From contig CANRDA010000023.1 in NCBI GenBank assembly GCA_947629285.1, forward strand, positions 1 to 12,103: a stretch of DNA of 12,103 nt. The letters run 5' to 3'. Below are positions 6,297 through 12,103 of this stretch, one piece after another. Origin of the DNA: an uncultured Bacilli bacterium (lineage in GTDB: Bacteria > Bacillota_I > Bacilli_A > RF39 > UBA660). Within the stretch, counting starts at the first letter, position 1, and every line of letters begins with the position of its first letter. The translations under genes were made by a program, and so were the position numbers. The notes beneath the pieces were generated by a model. That model was not told where the DNA came from. It made no database searches and saw only the letters and a program-made list of their open reading frames with translations.

Positions 6297-8461
6297 TATT
6301 TTATTAGCCTTTCTACATTTGTTACGCAATCTATAGTCTCTAAATCATTTATAAATTTAAATAATTTTTCTTTACTTTCTACTAAGAGTGTAACATCAAA
6401 CATATTATCATCTTCAGTATTAATAAGATTTATACTTTGCACTAAAACGTCTCTATTAGATGTTTTTGAAATAATATCGATAAGTATATTTTTATTATTA
6501 TTTATTTTTAATGTATGTATAAGTATATTAGTTGAATATTTTTTATCTATATTTTTGTTCCATGAAACACTTATTAGTCTTTTATCTAAATCGCTTACAT
6601 TAGGGCATATGCTTCTGTGAACTGTTATTCCATTACCTTTTGTAATATAACCTATTATTCTATCTCCTGGAATAGGTTTACAGCAAGCAGCAATATTAAC
6701 TTTAATTTCATCGATGCCTTCTACAATTATATCATTTTTTACATTTATTGTTACACCTTGATTATTATTTACTTTAGATAGTATCAATTCATCTTTAGGT
6801 ATTTCTTCACTATTTACAATATTTATCACTGATGTTGGGCTATATTTACCATTACCTATATTTATATATAATTCCGTTAAATCTTCTATATGAAGTTCAT
6901 CTAGTATTTTATCGATGTTTTCGTCTTTATAAAAATCTAACGTTGAAATTTTTTTTCTTCTAAGTTCCTTTAAAAGTAAATCCTCACCTTTTTTTATGTT
7001 TTCTTCTTTGTCTATTTTATTGAAAAATGCTTTTATTTTATTTTTTGCTTGAGCAGTATAAGCCATTTTTATCCATTCACGTGATGGTGTCTTAGTTTTA
7101 TTAGTATTTATTTTAACTATATCATTATCTTGAAGTTTATAATCTAGTGGGACTATATTACCATTTACTATAGCGCCCACCATAGAATCCCCTACTTTGC
7201 TGTGAACTCTATAGGCAAAATCTATTGGAGTTGAACCTAAAGGTAATTCAATTACATCTCCTTTTGGAGTAAATACATAAATCATATTTTTAAGAACATC
7301 TTCTTTAACACTATTTATAAAAGCTTCATCACTTTCTTCGTTAGATAGTTCCATGATAGCTCTAAAGAATTGCAATTTTTCTTCCATAGCAGATTGCATT
7401 ATAGTTTTACCTTTTTCCTTGTAAGACCAATGCGATGCGATACCGTGTTCTGCAACCTGGTCCATTTCATAAGTCCTTATTTGTATTTCATATAACTGCC
7501 CGTTCTCACCAAACACTGTGGTGTGTAAAGACTGATAACCATTTTCTTTAGGCATTGCAATATAGTCCTTGAATCTTTTTGGAATTGGTCTATATTTAGA
7601 ATGTATTATACCTAGTGCTTGATAACAGTCTTGTTCAGTATCAACAAATATTCTTAGTGCAAGTAAATCATATATATCACTAAATCTTCTACCAGTATCT
7701 AATTTTTTATAAATACTATATATACTTTTTGCTCTACCTTTTATTTTATGTTTTATACCATGACTATTAAGTAGGTTTGTTAGTGTTTCTTTCATAAGTT
7801 CAACATTGTTGTTTCTTTCTACTTTAGATTGATTTAACTTTTCTACTATTGAAAAATATACATCTGGCTTTGAATATCTAAGTGATAAATCCTCTAATTC
7901 ACTTTTTATTTTGTTCATACCAAGTCTATGAGCTATAGGTACTAATATTTCTAAAGTTTCCTTAGCATTTTCTTTTTGTTTTTTTTCACTTAATATCCAA
8001 AGAGTCCTCATATTATGAAGTCTATCTGCAAGTTTAATTATAATAACCCTAACATCTTCAGTAAGACCTACTAATATTTTTCTATGATTAGCTAGCATTG
8101 CTTCATTATCGCCATTAAAATTCAACCTGTTTATTTTAGTAACTCCATCTACAAGATTAGCAATCTCTATACCAAATTCATTTTCTATTTCTTCTTTTTT
8201 CACATTACAACACTCTATTGTATCATGCATAAGTGCGGCAGAGATAGTTTGATAATCGGCATTTATATCAGCTAAAATATATGCTACGTTTAAAGGATGA
8301 ACAATATAATCTTCTCCAGTATTTCTTTTTTGCCCATAATGTTTTTCACAAGCGAAAAGATAAGCCTTTGTTATCGTTTCTTTGTCATATTCATTTGTTA
8401 TATAAGTAGATACTTTCTCTAATACTTCATCGAAAGTAATATTAGGTTTGTCTTTTCTCAT
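6296..8461 (-). CDS. rel: Bifunctional-type (p)ppGpp synthetase/hydrolase (RSH)
   Basis: This enzyme makes and degrades the alarmone (p)ppGpp in amino-acid starvation. The 721 residues show the long-RSH order. HD hydrolase is at about 35-190 (H55, H79-D80, D146, N150). Synthetase is at about 235-345 (RAKSIYSIYKKL, GYQSLHTTV, EIQIRT, VAEHGIASHW). TGS is at about 393-455, a zinc-finger-like domain with C593, C594, H615 and C619 follows, and ACT is at about 645-721. RFKD at 296-299 is the RXKD form typical of bifunctional Rel, not RelA. Odd point: the hydrolase motif HDxxED reads HDTIEC, with Cys84 where Asp is expected. The ATG at 8461 has AAGGTGG (8472-8466) upstream. The stop overlaps the ankyrin-like gene by one base. 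Confidence 0.96.
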   Translation of the reverse strand: MRKDKPNITFDEVLEKVSTYITNEYDKETITKAYLFACEKHYGQKRNTGEDYIVHPLNVAYILADINADYQTISAALMHDTIECCNVKKEEIENEFGIEIANLVDGVTKINRLNFNGDNEAMLANHRKILVGLTEDVRVIIIKLADRLHNMRTLWILSEKKQKENAKETLEILVPIAHRLGMNKIKSELEDLSLRYSKPDVYFSIVEKLNQSKVERNNNVELMKETLTNLLNSHGIKHKIKGRAKSIYSIYKKLDTGRRFSDIYDLLALRIFVDTEQDCYQALGIIHSKYRPIPKRFKDYIAMPKENGYQSLHTTVFGENGQLYEIQIRTYEMDQVAEHGIASHWSYKEKGKTIMQSAMEEKLQFFRAIMELSNEESDEAFINSVKEDVLKNMIYVFTPKGDVIELPLGSTPIDFAYRVHSKVGDSMVGAIVNGNIVPLDYKLQDNDIVKINTNKTKTPSREWIKMAYTAQAKNKIKAFFNKIDKEENIKKGEDLLLKELRRKKISTLDFYKDENIDKILDELHIEDLTELYINIGNGKYSPTSVINIVNSEEIPKDELILSKVNNNQGVTINVKNDIIVEGIDEIKVNIAACCKPIPGDRIIGYITKGNGITVHRSICPNVSDLDKRLISVSWNKNIDKKYSTNILIHTLKINNNKNILIDIISKTSNRDVLVQSINLINTEDDNMFDVTLLVESKEKLFKFINDLETIDCVTNVERLIK

Positions 8462-8476
8462 ATTACCACCTTAATA

Positions 8477-8485
8477 ATTATATCA
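8477..8485 (-). promoter_or_regulatory. Extended -10 promoter of rel
   Basis: TGATATAAT (8485-8477) matches the extended -10 consensus TGnTATAAT. I see no good -35 hexamer at the right distance, which is tolerated with an extended -10. The predicted start near 8470 falls within the AAGGTGG ribosome binding site, giving a leader of about 10 bases. Confidence 0.5.
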
Positions 8486-8531
8486 TATTTATTTAATTTT
8501 AGTATAGATAAGTGTATGTTAAAACTATTAT

Positions 8532-8560
8532 TTGATTTATTTTCTTATTTAAGTTATAAT
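8532..8560 (+). promoter_or_regulatory. Sigma-A type promoter of the YigZ-family gene
   Basis: TTGATT (8532-8537), a 17-base spacer and TATAAT (8555-8560) point right. Transcription should start near 8567, about 10 bases before the ATG, so the mRNA would begin with GGTGA, which doubles as the ribosome binding site. The promoter diverges from that of rel. Confidence 0.75.
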
Positions 8561-8576
8561 CTTTTTGGTGAATAAA

Positions 8577-9176
8577 ATGTATTCCATTAAAGATAATATA
8601 GAAAATACAATAATAATTAAAAAATCTAAATTTATTACTAAATTATATAGAGTTAACGATATTAATGAAATAAAAAATATAATAGATAGTTTAAAAATTG
8701 AATACAATGACTCTACGCATATATGTTATGCTTACACAGTAAATAACATTGAAAAAAGCTTTGATGATGGAGAACCTAGTAAAACTGCAGGAATACCAAT
8801 TTTAAACGTACTTAAGAAAAAAAATTTAAATAATATACTTGCAGTAGTTATAAGATATTTTGGTGGGATTAAACTTGGAGCAGGAGGCTTAGTTAGAGCA
8901 TACTCATCTAGTATTGTTGAAGCATTAAAATTAACTGATATAATAAAACTTACTGAAGGTTATTTAATTGAACTTGAGTTTAACTATGATAATTTGAAAT
9001 TAGTAGATTATATATTAAGTAATAAAAATATTATTGAAAAAAAATATGAAAACAATATTATATATAAATTTTATTTGGCTAAGGATGAATTAAATATAAT
9101 AAGTGAACTTGAAAAGATAGCAATACATATATCTATTATAGATAATGTATTAATTGAAAAAACTGATTATTATTAA
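8577..9176 (+). CDS. YigZ/YvyE (IMPACT, UPF0029) family protein
   Basis: This 199-residue cytoplasmic protein belongs to the family of E. coli YigZ and eukaryotic IMPACT. The N-terminal UPF0029 domain shows the conserved segments KSKFI (16-20), FDDGEPSKTAGIPIL (62-76) and RYFGGIKLGAGGLVRAYS (93-110). The C-terminal part (about 135-195) corresponds to DUF1949, an alpha/beta domain related to elongation factor domains. The IMPACT relative modulates GCN2 signalling. The bacterial role is not settled and none is assigned here. I chose ATG at 8577 because the in-frame TTG (8565) and GTG (8568) lie at the predicted transcription start and overlap the GGTGA ribosome binding site. It is the only plus-strand gene in the window, convergent with tsf and divergent from rel. 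Confidence 0.92.
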   Translation: MYSIKDNIENTIIIKKSKFITKLYRVNDINEIKNIIDSLKIEYNDSTHICYAYTVNNIEKSFDDGEPSKTAGIPILNVLKKKNLNNILAVVIRYFGGIKLGAGGLVRAYSSSIVEALKLTDIIKLTEGYLIELEFNYDNLKLVDYILSNKNIIEKKYENNIIYKFYLAKDELNIISELEKIAIHISIIDNVLIEKTDYY

Positions 9177-9204
9177 AAATGCAAGGATTATTTTCCTTGC
9201 ATTT
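9177..9204. terminator. Bidirectional terminator between the YigZ-family gene and tsf
   Basis: An 11-bp stem (9177-9187 with 9194-9204) closes a 6-base loop at 9188-9193. On the plus strand it is followed by TTTGTTTT. On the minus strand it is followed by TTTTTAATAATAA after the stem. The tsf stop codon (9190-9188) lies in the loop, and its last codons form one arm. It follows the YigZ-family stop at once. Confidence 0.85.
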
Positions 9205-10066
9205 GTTTTGCAACTTCTTCAGCGAAGTTTTCTTCTCTTTTTTGCATTCCTTCTCCAACTTCAAAACGAATCATATCAGTTATTGTTCCACCATTATTTT
9301 TTACATAATCTGAAACTGTTTCTTTGTTTTCTGCTTTTACAAATATTTGATTTTCTAAGCATACTTCTTCATAATATTTTTTTACTTTTCCAACTAATAT
9401 TCCTTCAATTCTTTCAGCAGGTTTACCTTCGTTTAAAAGTTGTTCTTTCATTATTTCTTTTTCTTTATCAAGTACATCAGTAGGTACATCACTTGATTTA
9501 ACATATAATGGTTTCATAGCAGCGGCATGCATAGCAACATCTTTTGCAACAGTTTCATCTGCACCATCTATTACAGTTAAAACAGCAATTTTTCCTCCCA
9601 TATGTATATAATCTCCAAAAGTTTCACTATCTTTTTTAGTTACTACTTCCATTCTTCTAAAACTTAGTTTTTCTCCTATTGTAGCAGTACGAGCAACTAT
9701 TAATTCTTCTATAGTTCCTTCATTTGTAGAAAGTTTAAGTGCTTCATCTAAAGTTTTTGCATCACTATTTATAATAGTTTCTAATATAGTGTTTACCATA
9801 TCAGTAAATTTTTCATTCTTAGCAACAAAATCTGTTTCTGCATTAACTTCAATTATTACAGCTTTATTACCTTTAGTAAGTATTGCAGCAACTCCTTCTG
9901 CAGCAATTCTATCTGCCTTTTTAGCAGCTTTAGATATACCTTTTTCTCTTAACCAATCTATGGCAGCATCTATATTTCCATTAGTTTCTTCAAGTGCTTT
10001 TTTACAATCTAACATTCCAGCACCTGTTTTATCTCTTAATTCTTTTACTAAACTTGCAGTAATCAT
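9188..10066 (-). CDS. tsf: Elongation factor Ts
   Basis: EF-Ts is the guanine-nucleotide exchange factor that recycles EF-Tu-GDP to EF-Tu-GTP. The 292-residue protein has the usual length. The N-terminal UBA-like domain (1-40) contains TGAGMLDCKKAL at 14-25. The EF-Tu-contacting signature TDFVAKN is at 78-84. The two core subdomains follow (to about 280), including HMGGKIAVL and HAAAMKPLY. The ATG at 10066 has a strong ribosome binding site AAGGAGG ending 6 bases upstream. It follows rpsB by 46 bases, the canonical rpsB-tsf pairing, with a hairpin in the gap that may lower its transcription relative to rpsB. Confidence 0.98.
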   Translation of the reverse strand: MITASLVKELRDKTGAGMLDCKKALEETNGNIDAAIDWLREKGISKAAKKADRIAAEGVAAILTKGNKAVIIEVNAETDFVAKNEKFTDMVNTILETIINSDAKTLDEALKLSTNEGTIEELIVARTATIGEKLSFRRMEVVTKKDSETFGDYIHMGGKIAVLTVIDGADETVAKDVAMHAAAMKPLYVKSSDVPTDVLDKEKEIMKEQLLNEGKPAERIEGILVGKVKKYYEEVCLENQIFVKAENKETVSDYVKNNGGTITDMIRFEVGEGMQKREENFAEEVAKQMQGK

Positions 10067-10082
10067 AATTTCCTCCTTATAT

Positions 10083-10105
10083 AAAAAGATGATTTTTAAT
10101 CATCT
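10083..10105 (-). terminator. Hairpin with short T tract between rpsB and tsf (attenuator-like)
   Basis: On the minus strand an 8-bp perfect stem (AGATGATT at 10105-10098, AATCATCT at 10094-10087) with a 3-base loop is followed by TTTT (10086-10083). The T tract is short, so partial termination or an RNA processing/stability role is likely, allowing more uS2 than EF-Ts mRNA. The tsf ribosome binding site comes a few bases later. Confidence 0.6.
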
Positions 10106-10112
10106 AGTTTTT

Positions 10113-11135
10113 TTATTTTAAAGCTTCTAATAATTCAGCTTTTTTCATTGTAGAATATCCTTTTATTTCTTTAGCCTTAGCAAGGTCTCTTAACTCTGCA
10201 ACTGTTTTTCCAGTTAAATCTTCTTTAACTGCGGCTTTTTCTTGAACAGTTTCCTTAGGCTCTTCTTTAGTTTCTTCTACTTTTACTTCTTTATCTAAAC
10301 TTTTTGATGATTTTTTCTTATCAAATTGTTTTTTCTTATCGAATGGTTTTTCTTGAGGTTTTCTATCTTCTTTACGTTTTACTGATTCAACTGCTCTTTT
10401 CATAATATCAGTACCATTTTCATCAGTTTTACCACTTACATAATCAGTAATACTACCACCATTAGCTTCAAGTATAGCATTATTCATAACACCAATAATA
10501 AGTTTTACAGCTCTAATTGCATCATCGTTTGCAGGAATTACATAATCTACCATATCTGGGTCACAGTTAGTGTCAACTATACCAAATACAGGTATGTTTA
10601 ATTTTCTTGCTTCACGTATAGCAATTTCTTCTTTAGATGGGTCTACAATAAACATAGCTTGTGGCAATTTATCCATAGAACGAATACCACAAAGTACTTT
10701 GTCTAATTTAGCATATTCCTTTTTTAAACCGATTACTTCTTTTTTAGGAAGTAAATCAAAAGTACCATCCGCTTCCATTTTTTCTATTTGTTCAAGTCTT
10801 TTAACTCTAGCTCTAATAGTTTTGAAATTTGTAAGTGTTCCACCTAACCATCTTTCTGTTACATAGTATGAATCGCTCTTGATAGCTTCTTCTTTTGCAG
10901 CATCTTGAGCTTGTTTTCTAGTTCCAACAAAGATTGTTTTACCACCATTCTTTGAAATTTCTAAAAGTGCATTATATGCTTCTTCTATTTTCTTTGCAGT
11001 TTTTTGTAAATCGATAATATATATATCATCTCTTGAAGTAAAAATGTATTCTTTCATCTTTGGATTCCATCTTTTAGTTTGATGTCCAAAATGAACTCCA
11101 GCTTCTAATAAGTTGTTCATAGATACAACTGTCAT
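10113..11135 (-). CDS. rpsB: Ribosomal protein uS2 with a C-terminal Rho_N/SAP-like extension
   Basis: This is a structural protein of the 30S subunit. Residues 1 to about 228 are a complete uS2 (LLEAGVHFGHQTKRWNPKM at 9-27, RWLGGTLTNFKTI at 95-107, FIVDPSKEEIAIREA at 162-176, and an IPANDDAIRAVKLI segment near 200-213). Bacterial uS2 usually stops near 230-260 residues, but this one has 340. A Lys/Glu-rich low-complexity linker (about 250-305) leads to a terminal module, DLTGKTVAELRDLAKAKEIK then GYSTMKKAELLEALK (306-340). That module resembles the helix-extended-helix Rho N-terminal/SAP fold that binds nucleic acid. The ATG at 11135 has AAAGGGTGAT upstream. It heads the rpsB-tsf operon and has a structured leader. 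Confidence 0.97.
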   Translation of the reverse strand: MTVVSMNNLLEAGVHFGHQTKRWNPKMKEYIFTSRDDIYIIDLQKTAKKIEEAYNALLEISKNGGKTIFVGTRKQAQDAAKEEAIKSDSYYVTERWLGGTLTNFKTIRARVKRLEQIEKMEADGTFDLLPKKEVIGLKKEYAKLDKVLCGIRSMDKLPQAMFIVDPSKEEIAIREARKLNIPVFGIVDTNCDPDMVDYVIPANDDAIRAVKLIIGVMNNAILEANGGSITDYVSGKTDENGTDIMKRAVESVKRKEDRKPQEKPFDKKKQFDKKKSSKSLDKEVKVEETKEEPKETVQEKAAVKEDLTGKTVAELRDLAKAKEIKGYSTMKKAELLEALK

Positions 11136-11234
11136 AATATCACCCTTTCGTTATTTCTTCCACTTATTTCAACTCTATACATCACCAATACGGCACTAGA
11201 CATATAAATCTATAAGTGTGTAAATTAAAAAGCC
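11136..11234 (-). promoter_or_regulatory. Structured rpsB mRNA leader, candidate uS2 autoregulatory element
   Basis: The roughly 99-base leader has a closing 7-bp stem, CACTTAT (11218-11212) with ATAAGTG (11167-11161). Inside, TCTA/TAGA encloses a small TGCC-GTATT-GGTG hairpin. The 3' side of the closing stem is about 10 bases upstream of the AAAGGGTGAT ribosome binding site. Ribosomal-protein operons are commonly autoregulated through such leaders, and a uS2-responsive leader is known upstream of rpsB in Gammaproteobacteria. I do not recognise this fold as a named family. Confidence 0.4.
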
Positions 11235-11264
11235 ATATATATTATAGCACATTATATGACTTTT
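11228..11264 (-). terminator. Rho-independent terminator of the NlpC/P60 gene
   Basis: A 12-bp stem with one G-U pair (AAAAGTCATATA at 11264-11253, TATATGGCTTTT at 11239-11228) closes a 13-base loop and ends in TTTTT. It begins 14 bases after the hydrolase stop codon. The rpsB -10 box lies in its loop, and the -35 box overlaps the base of its 5' arm. Confidence 0.8.
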
Positions 11265-11268
11265 GCAA
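11241..11268 (-). promoter_or_regulatory. Promoter of rpsB-tsf
   Basis: TTGCAA (11268-11263), a 16-base spacer and TATAAT (11246-11241) with the extended TGC just before it form a strong promoter. Transcription should start near 11234. It is nested within the terminator hairpin of the upstream NlpC/P60 gene. Confidence 0.8.
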
Positions 11269-11278
11269 CAATTTTTTT

Positions 11279-11920
11279 CTAGTTTATAACTCTTCTTATG
11301 GATATTATTGGCATTATATTCATATTATCTATTCTTATTCCAAGTTCTGGTGTGGATGAATGAACTATTTTGTTATCACCTATATAAATAGCTGAATGTC
11401 CTACAATACCATTATATCCATAAGATATTATATCTCCTATCTCAATTGAAGAAATATCAACTTCTTCACCAACTTTAGCTTGGTCAGGAGCAGTACGTGG
11501 TAAAGTTATATTAAAATTTTTAAATACAGCTTGAACGAATCCCGAACAATCCGCACCATTTGTTAAACTTGTCCCACCACTTACATATGGATTACCAACA
11601 AATTGAACAGAAAAATTAACAATTTTGGTTTTTAAATTTAATCTTTGCTGCCTTTTTTCTTCTTCTTTTTGTAACTCTAGTCTGTATTCTTTCATTTTTT
11701 CTTTTAAATATGTCTCTTTATTCGGATCAATTTCATAAAATTCTACTATACTATTAACTTTTGGTAACGAATTTTCTTTTATTTCATAAATTTCATAAGC
11801 ATTTATTCTATTAGTATTAAAATTAAAATTTAATTTTGTCGCTGTTGGATTATTAATTTGTATTAATAATATCAATAACGAAAAAGTAATTAATTTAATA
11901 CCTTTTACTACTTTTTTCAC
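11279..11920 (-). CDS. Secreted NlpC/P60 peptidoglycan endopeptidase
   Basis: It is probably a cysteine endopeptidase cutting within peptidoglycan stem peptides (family: D-Glu to diamino-acid bond). The 213 residues begin with a signal sequence or N-terminal anchor (basic MKKVVKGIK, hydrophobic 9-22). A Lys/Glu/Gln-rich helical stretch, possibly coiled coil, follows at about 66-98. The NlpC/P60 domain occupies about 98-213 and has the complete triad: Cys125 in ADCSGFV, His175 in GHSAIYIG and His187 in KIVHSS. No SH3 or LysM wall-binding domain is present. The start is GTG at 11920, with GGAGA 6 bases upstream. It is a monocistronic unit with its own promoter and terminator. Confidence 0.9.
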   Translation of the reverse strand: MKKVVKGIKLITFSLLILLIQINNPTATKLNFNFNTNRINAYEIYEIKENSLPKVNSIVEFYEIDPNKETYLKEKMKEYRLELQKEEEKRQQRLNLKTKIVNFSVQFVGNPYVSGGTSLTNGADCSGFVQAVFKNFNITLPRTAPDQAKVGEEVDISSIEIGDIISYGYNGIVGHSAIYIGDNKIVHSSTPELGIRIDNMNIMPIISIRRVIN

Positions 11921-11961
11921 AAATATTCTCCTAAACTTTAATTATATAAAATATATAATAT

Positions 11962-11980
11962 TGTTCCCTTTTTTGGGACA
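11962..11980 (-). other. Hairpin at the 5' end of the NlpC/P60 mRNA
   Basis: TGTCCC (11980-11975), a loop of six A's and GGGAACA (11968-11962, one bulged A) form a small stem at or within a few bases of the predicted transcript start (about 11982). A 5'-terminal hairpin of this type typically protects mRNA from 5'-dependent decay. It lacks a T tract, so it is not a terminator. Confidence 0.5.
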
Positions 11981-11988
11981 CATTGTCG

Positions 11989-12017
11989 ATTATATCAGAA
12001 ATAAAGAACAATGTCAA
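11989..12017 (-). promoter_or_regulatory. Perfect-consensus promoter of the NlpC/P60 gene, flanked by an inverted repeat
   Basis: TTGACA (12017-12012), a 17-base spacer and TATAAT (11994-11989) match the sigma-A consensus exactly, with an extended TGA before the -10. A 7-bp inverted repeat (ACATTGT at 11980-11986 and ACAATGT at 12008-12014, plus strand) brackets the promoter and could be an operator. The leader is about 60 bases. Confidence 0.88.
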
Positions 12018-12064
12018 ATTAAGGAAAAATGGAAAATTTTTGCTTGAAGTGCAACACCTAAATA

Positions 12065-12093
12065 TTGAAAAAGACATGAGAATAATTTATAAT
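12065..12093 (+). promoter_or_regulatory. Rightward promoter for a gene beyond the window
   Basis: TTGAAA (12065-12070), a 17-base spacer and TATAAT (12088-12093) form a good sigma-A type promoter on the plus strand. It diverges from the NlpC/P60 promoter. No start codon follows before the right edge, so its gene is not visible. Confidence 0.6.
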
Positions 12094-12103
12094 ATCTTTT
12101 GCT

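Noticed and set aside
6297..6329. Longer ankyrin-like protein starting inside rel at 6329
   Set aside because: The start at 6296 overlaps the rel stop by one base (TAATG), typical of coupled translation. The extra 11 residues (MRNKCRKANKI) look like out-of-frame rel sequence.
8565..8576. TTG/GTG starts of the YigZ-family gene at 8565 and 8568
   Set aside because: They lie at the predicted transcription start and overlap GGTGA, the only plausible ribosome binding site for the ATG at 8577.
9154..9483. Plus-strand open frame of 109 codons overlapping the end of tsf
   Set aside because: It is antisense to a clear EF-Ts gene. Its Leu/Phe-rich translation is the usual shadow of a Lys/Glu-rich coding strand, and it overlaps the terminator.
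1..12103. CRISPR array, insertion sequence, prophage or defence system
   Set aside because: I saw no regularly spaced repeats, transposase, integrase, terminal inverted repeats or known defence motifs. The genes are housekeeping genes in tight operons.

Overview
This is a low-GC (strongly A+T-rich) bacterial chromosome segment. It looks like Bacillota, probably a Bacilli lineage near the Mollicutes or uncultured gut groups, though the exact lineage is a guess. Three things support this. A tRNA-Tyr T-box leader is present. The order rel - dtd - hisS is kept. Strong sigma-A type promoters (TTGACA / TATAAT) precede several genes. Conserved tryptophans are written TGG and TGA ends deoC, so the standard bacterial code applies, not the Mycoplasma code. 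The window is housekeeping chromosome. I see no mobile element, CRISPR array, rRNA or tRNA gene.

Layout, right to left, because all but one gene lie on the minus strand. (1) 11279-11920 is a secreted NlpC/P60 peptidoglycan hydrolase behind a perfect-consensus promoter. A second promoter on the + strand (12065-12093) drives something beyond the right edge. (2) rpsB (uS2) and tsf (EF-Ts) form the classic translation operon. It has a structured leader, and a hairpin lies between the genes. The rpsB promoter is buried inside the terminator of the hydrolase gene. (3) The only + strand gene, a YigZ/IMPACT-family protein (8577-9176), converges on tsf through a shared bidirectional terminator and diverges from rel. 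(4) rel (bifunctional-type (p)ppGpp synthetase/hydrolase), an ankyrin-like gene, dtd (D-aminoacyl-tRNA deacylase) and an AI-2E-family membrane protein are packed with 1-base overlaps or gaps of a few bases. (5) hisS has its own promoter and no T-box. (6) A small lipoprotein of unknown function has its own promoter. (7) A Tyr T-box leader is followed by deoC and tyrS, which overlap by 4 bases and end in a weak terminator.

The common theme is translation and its quality control: two aminoacyl-tRNA synthetases, D-Tyr-tRNA editing, uS2, EF-Ts and the stringent-response enzyme. Nucleoside salvage (deoC) is placed under tyrosine control. The points most worth a second look are: the T-box, whose antiterminator sits inside a longer hairpin ending in T7, with no separate terminator; deoC as first gene of a tyrosine-T-box operon; the Asp-to-Cys change in the Rel hydrolase HDxxED motif; the Rho_N/SAP-like tail on uS2; the promoter nested in a terminator at 11228-11268; the ankyrin-like gene inserted between rel and dtd; and a hairpin at 41-68 whose loop is a perfect Shine-Dalgarno / anti-Shine-Dalgarno sequence. 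I did not find a clear new multi-gene system here.
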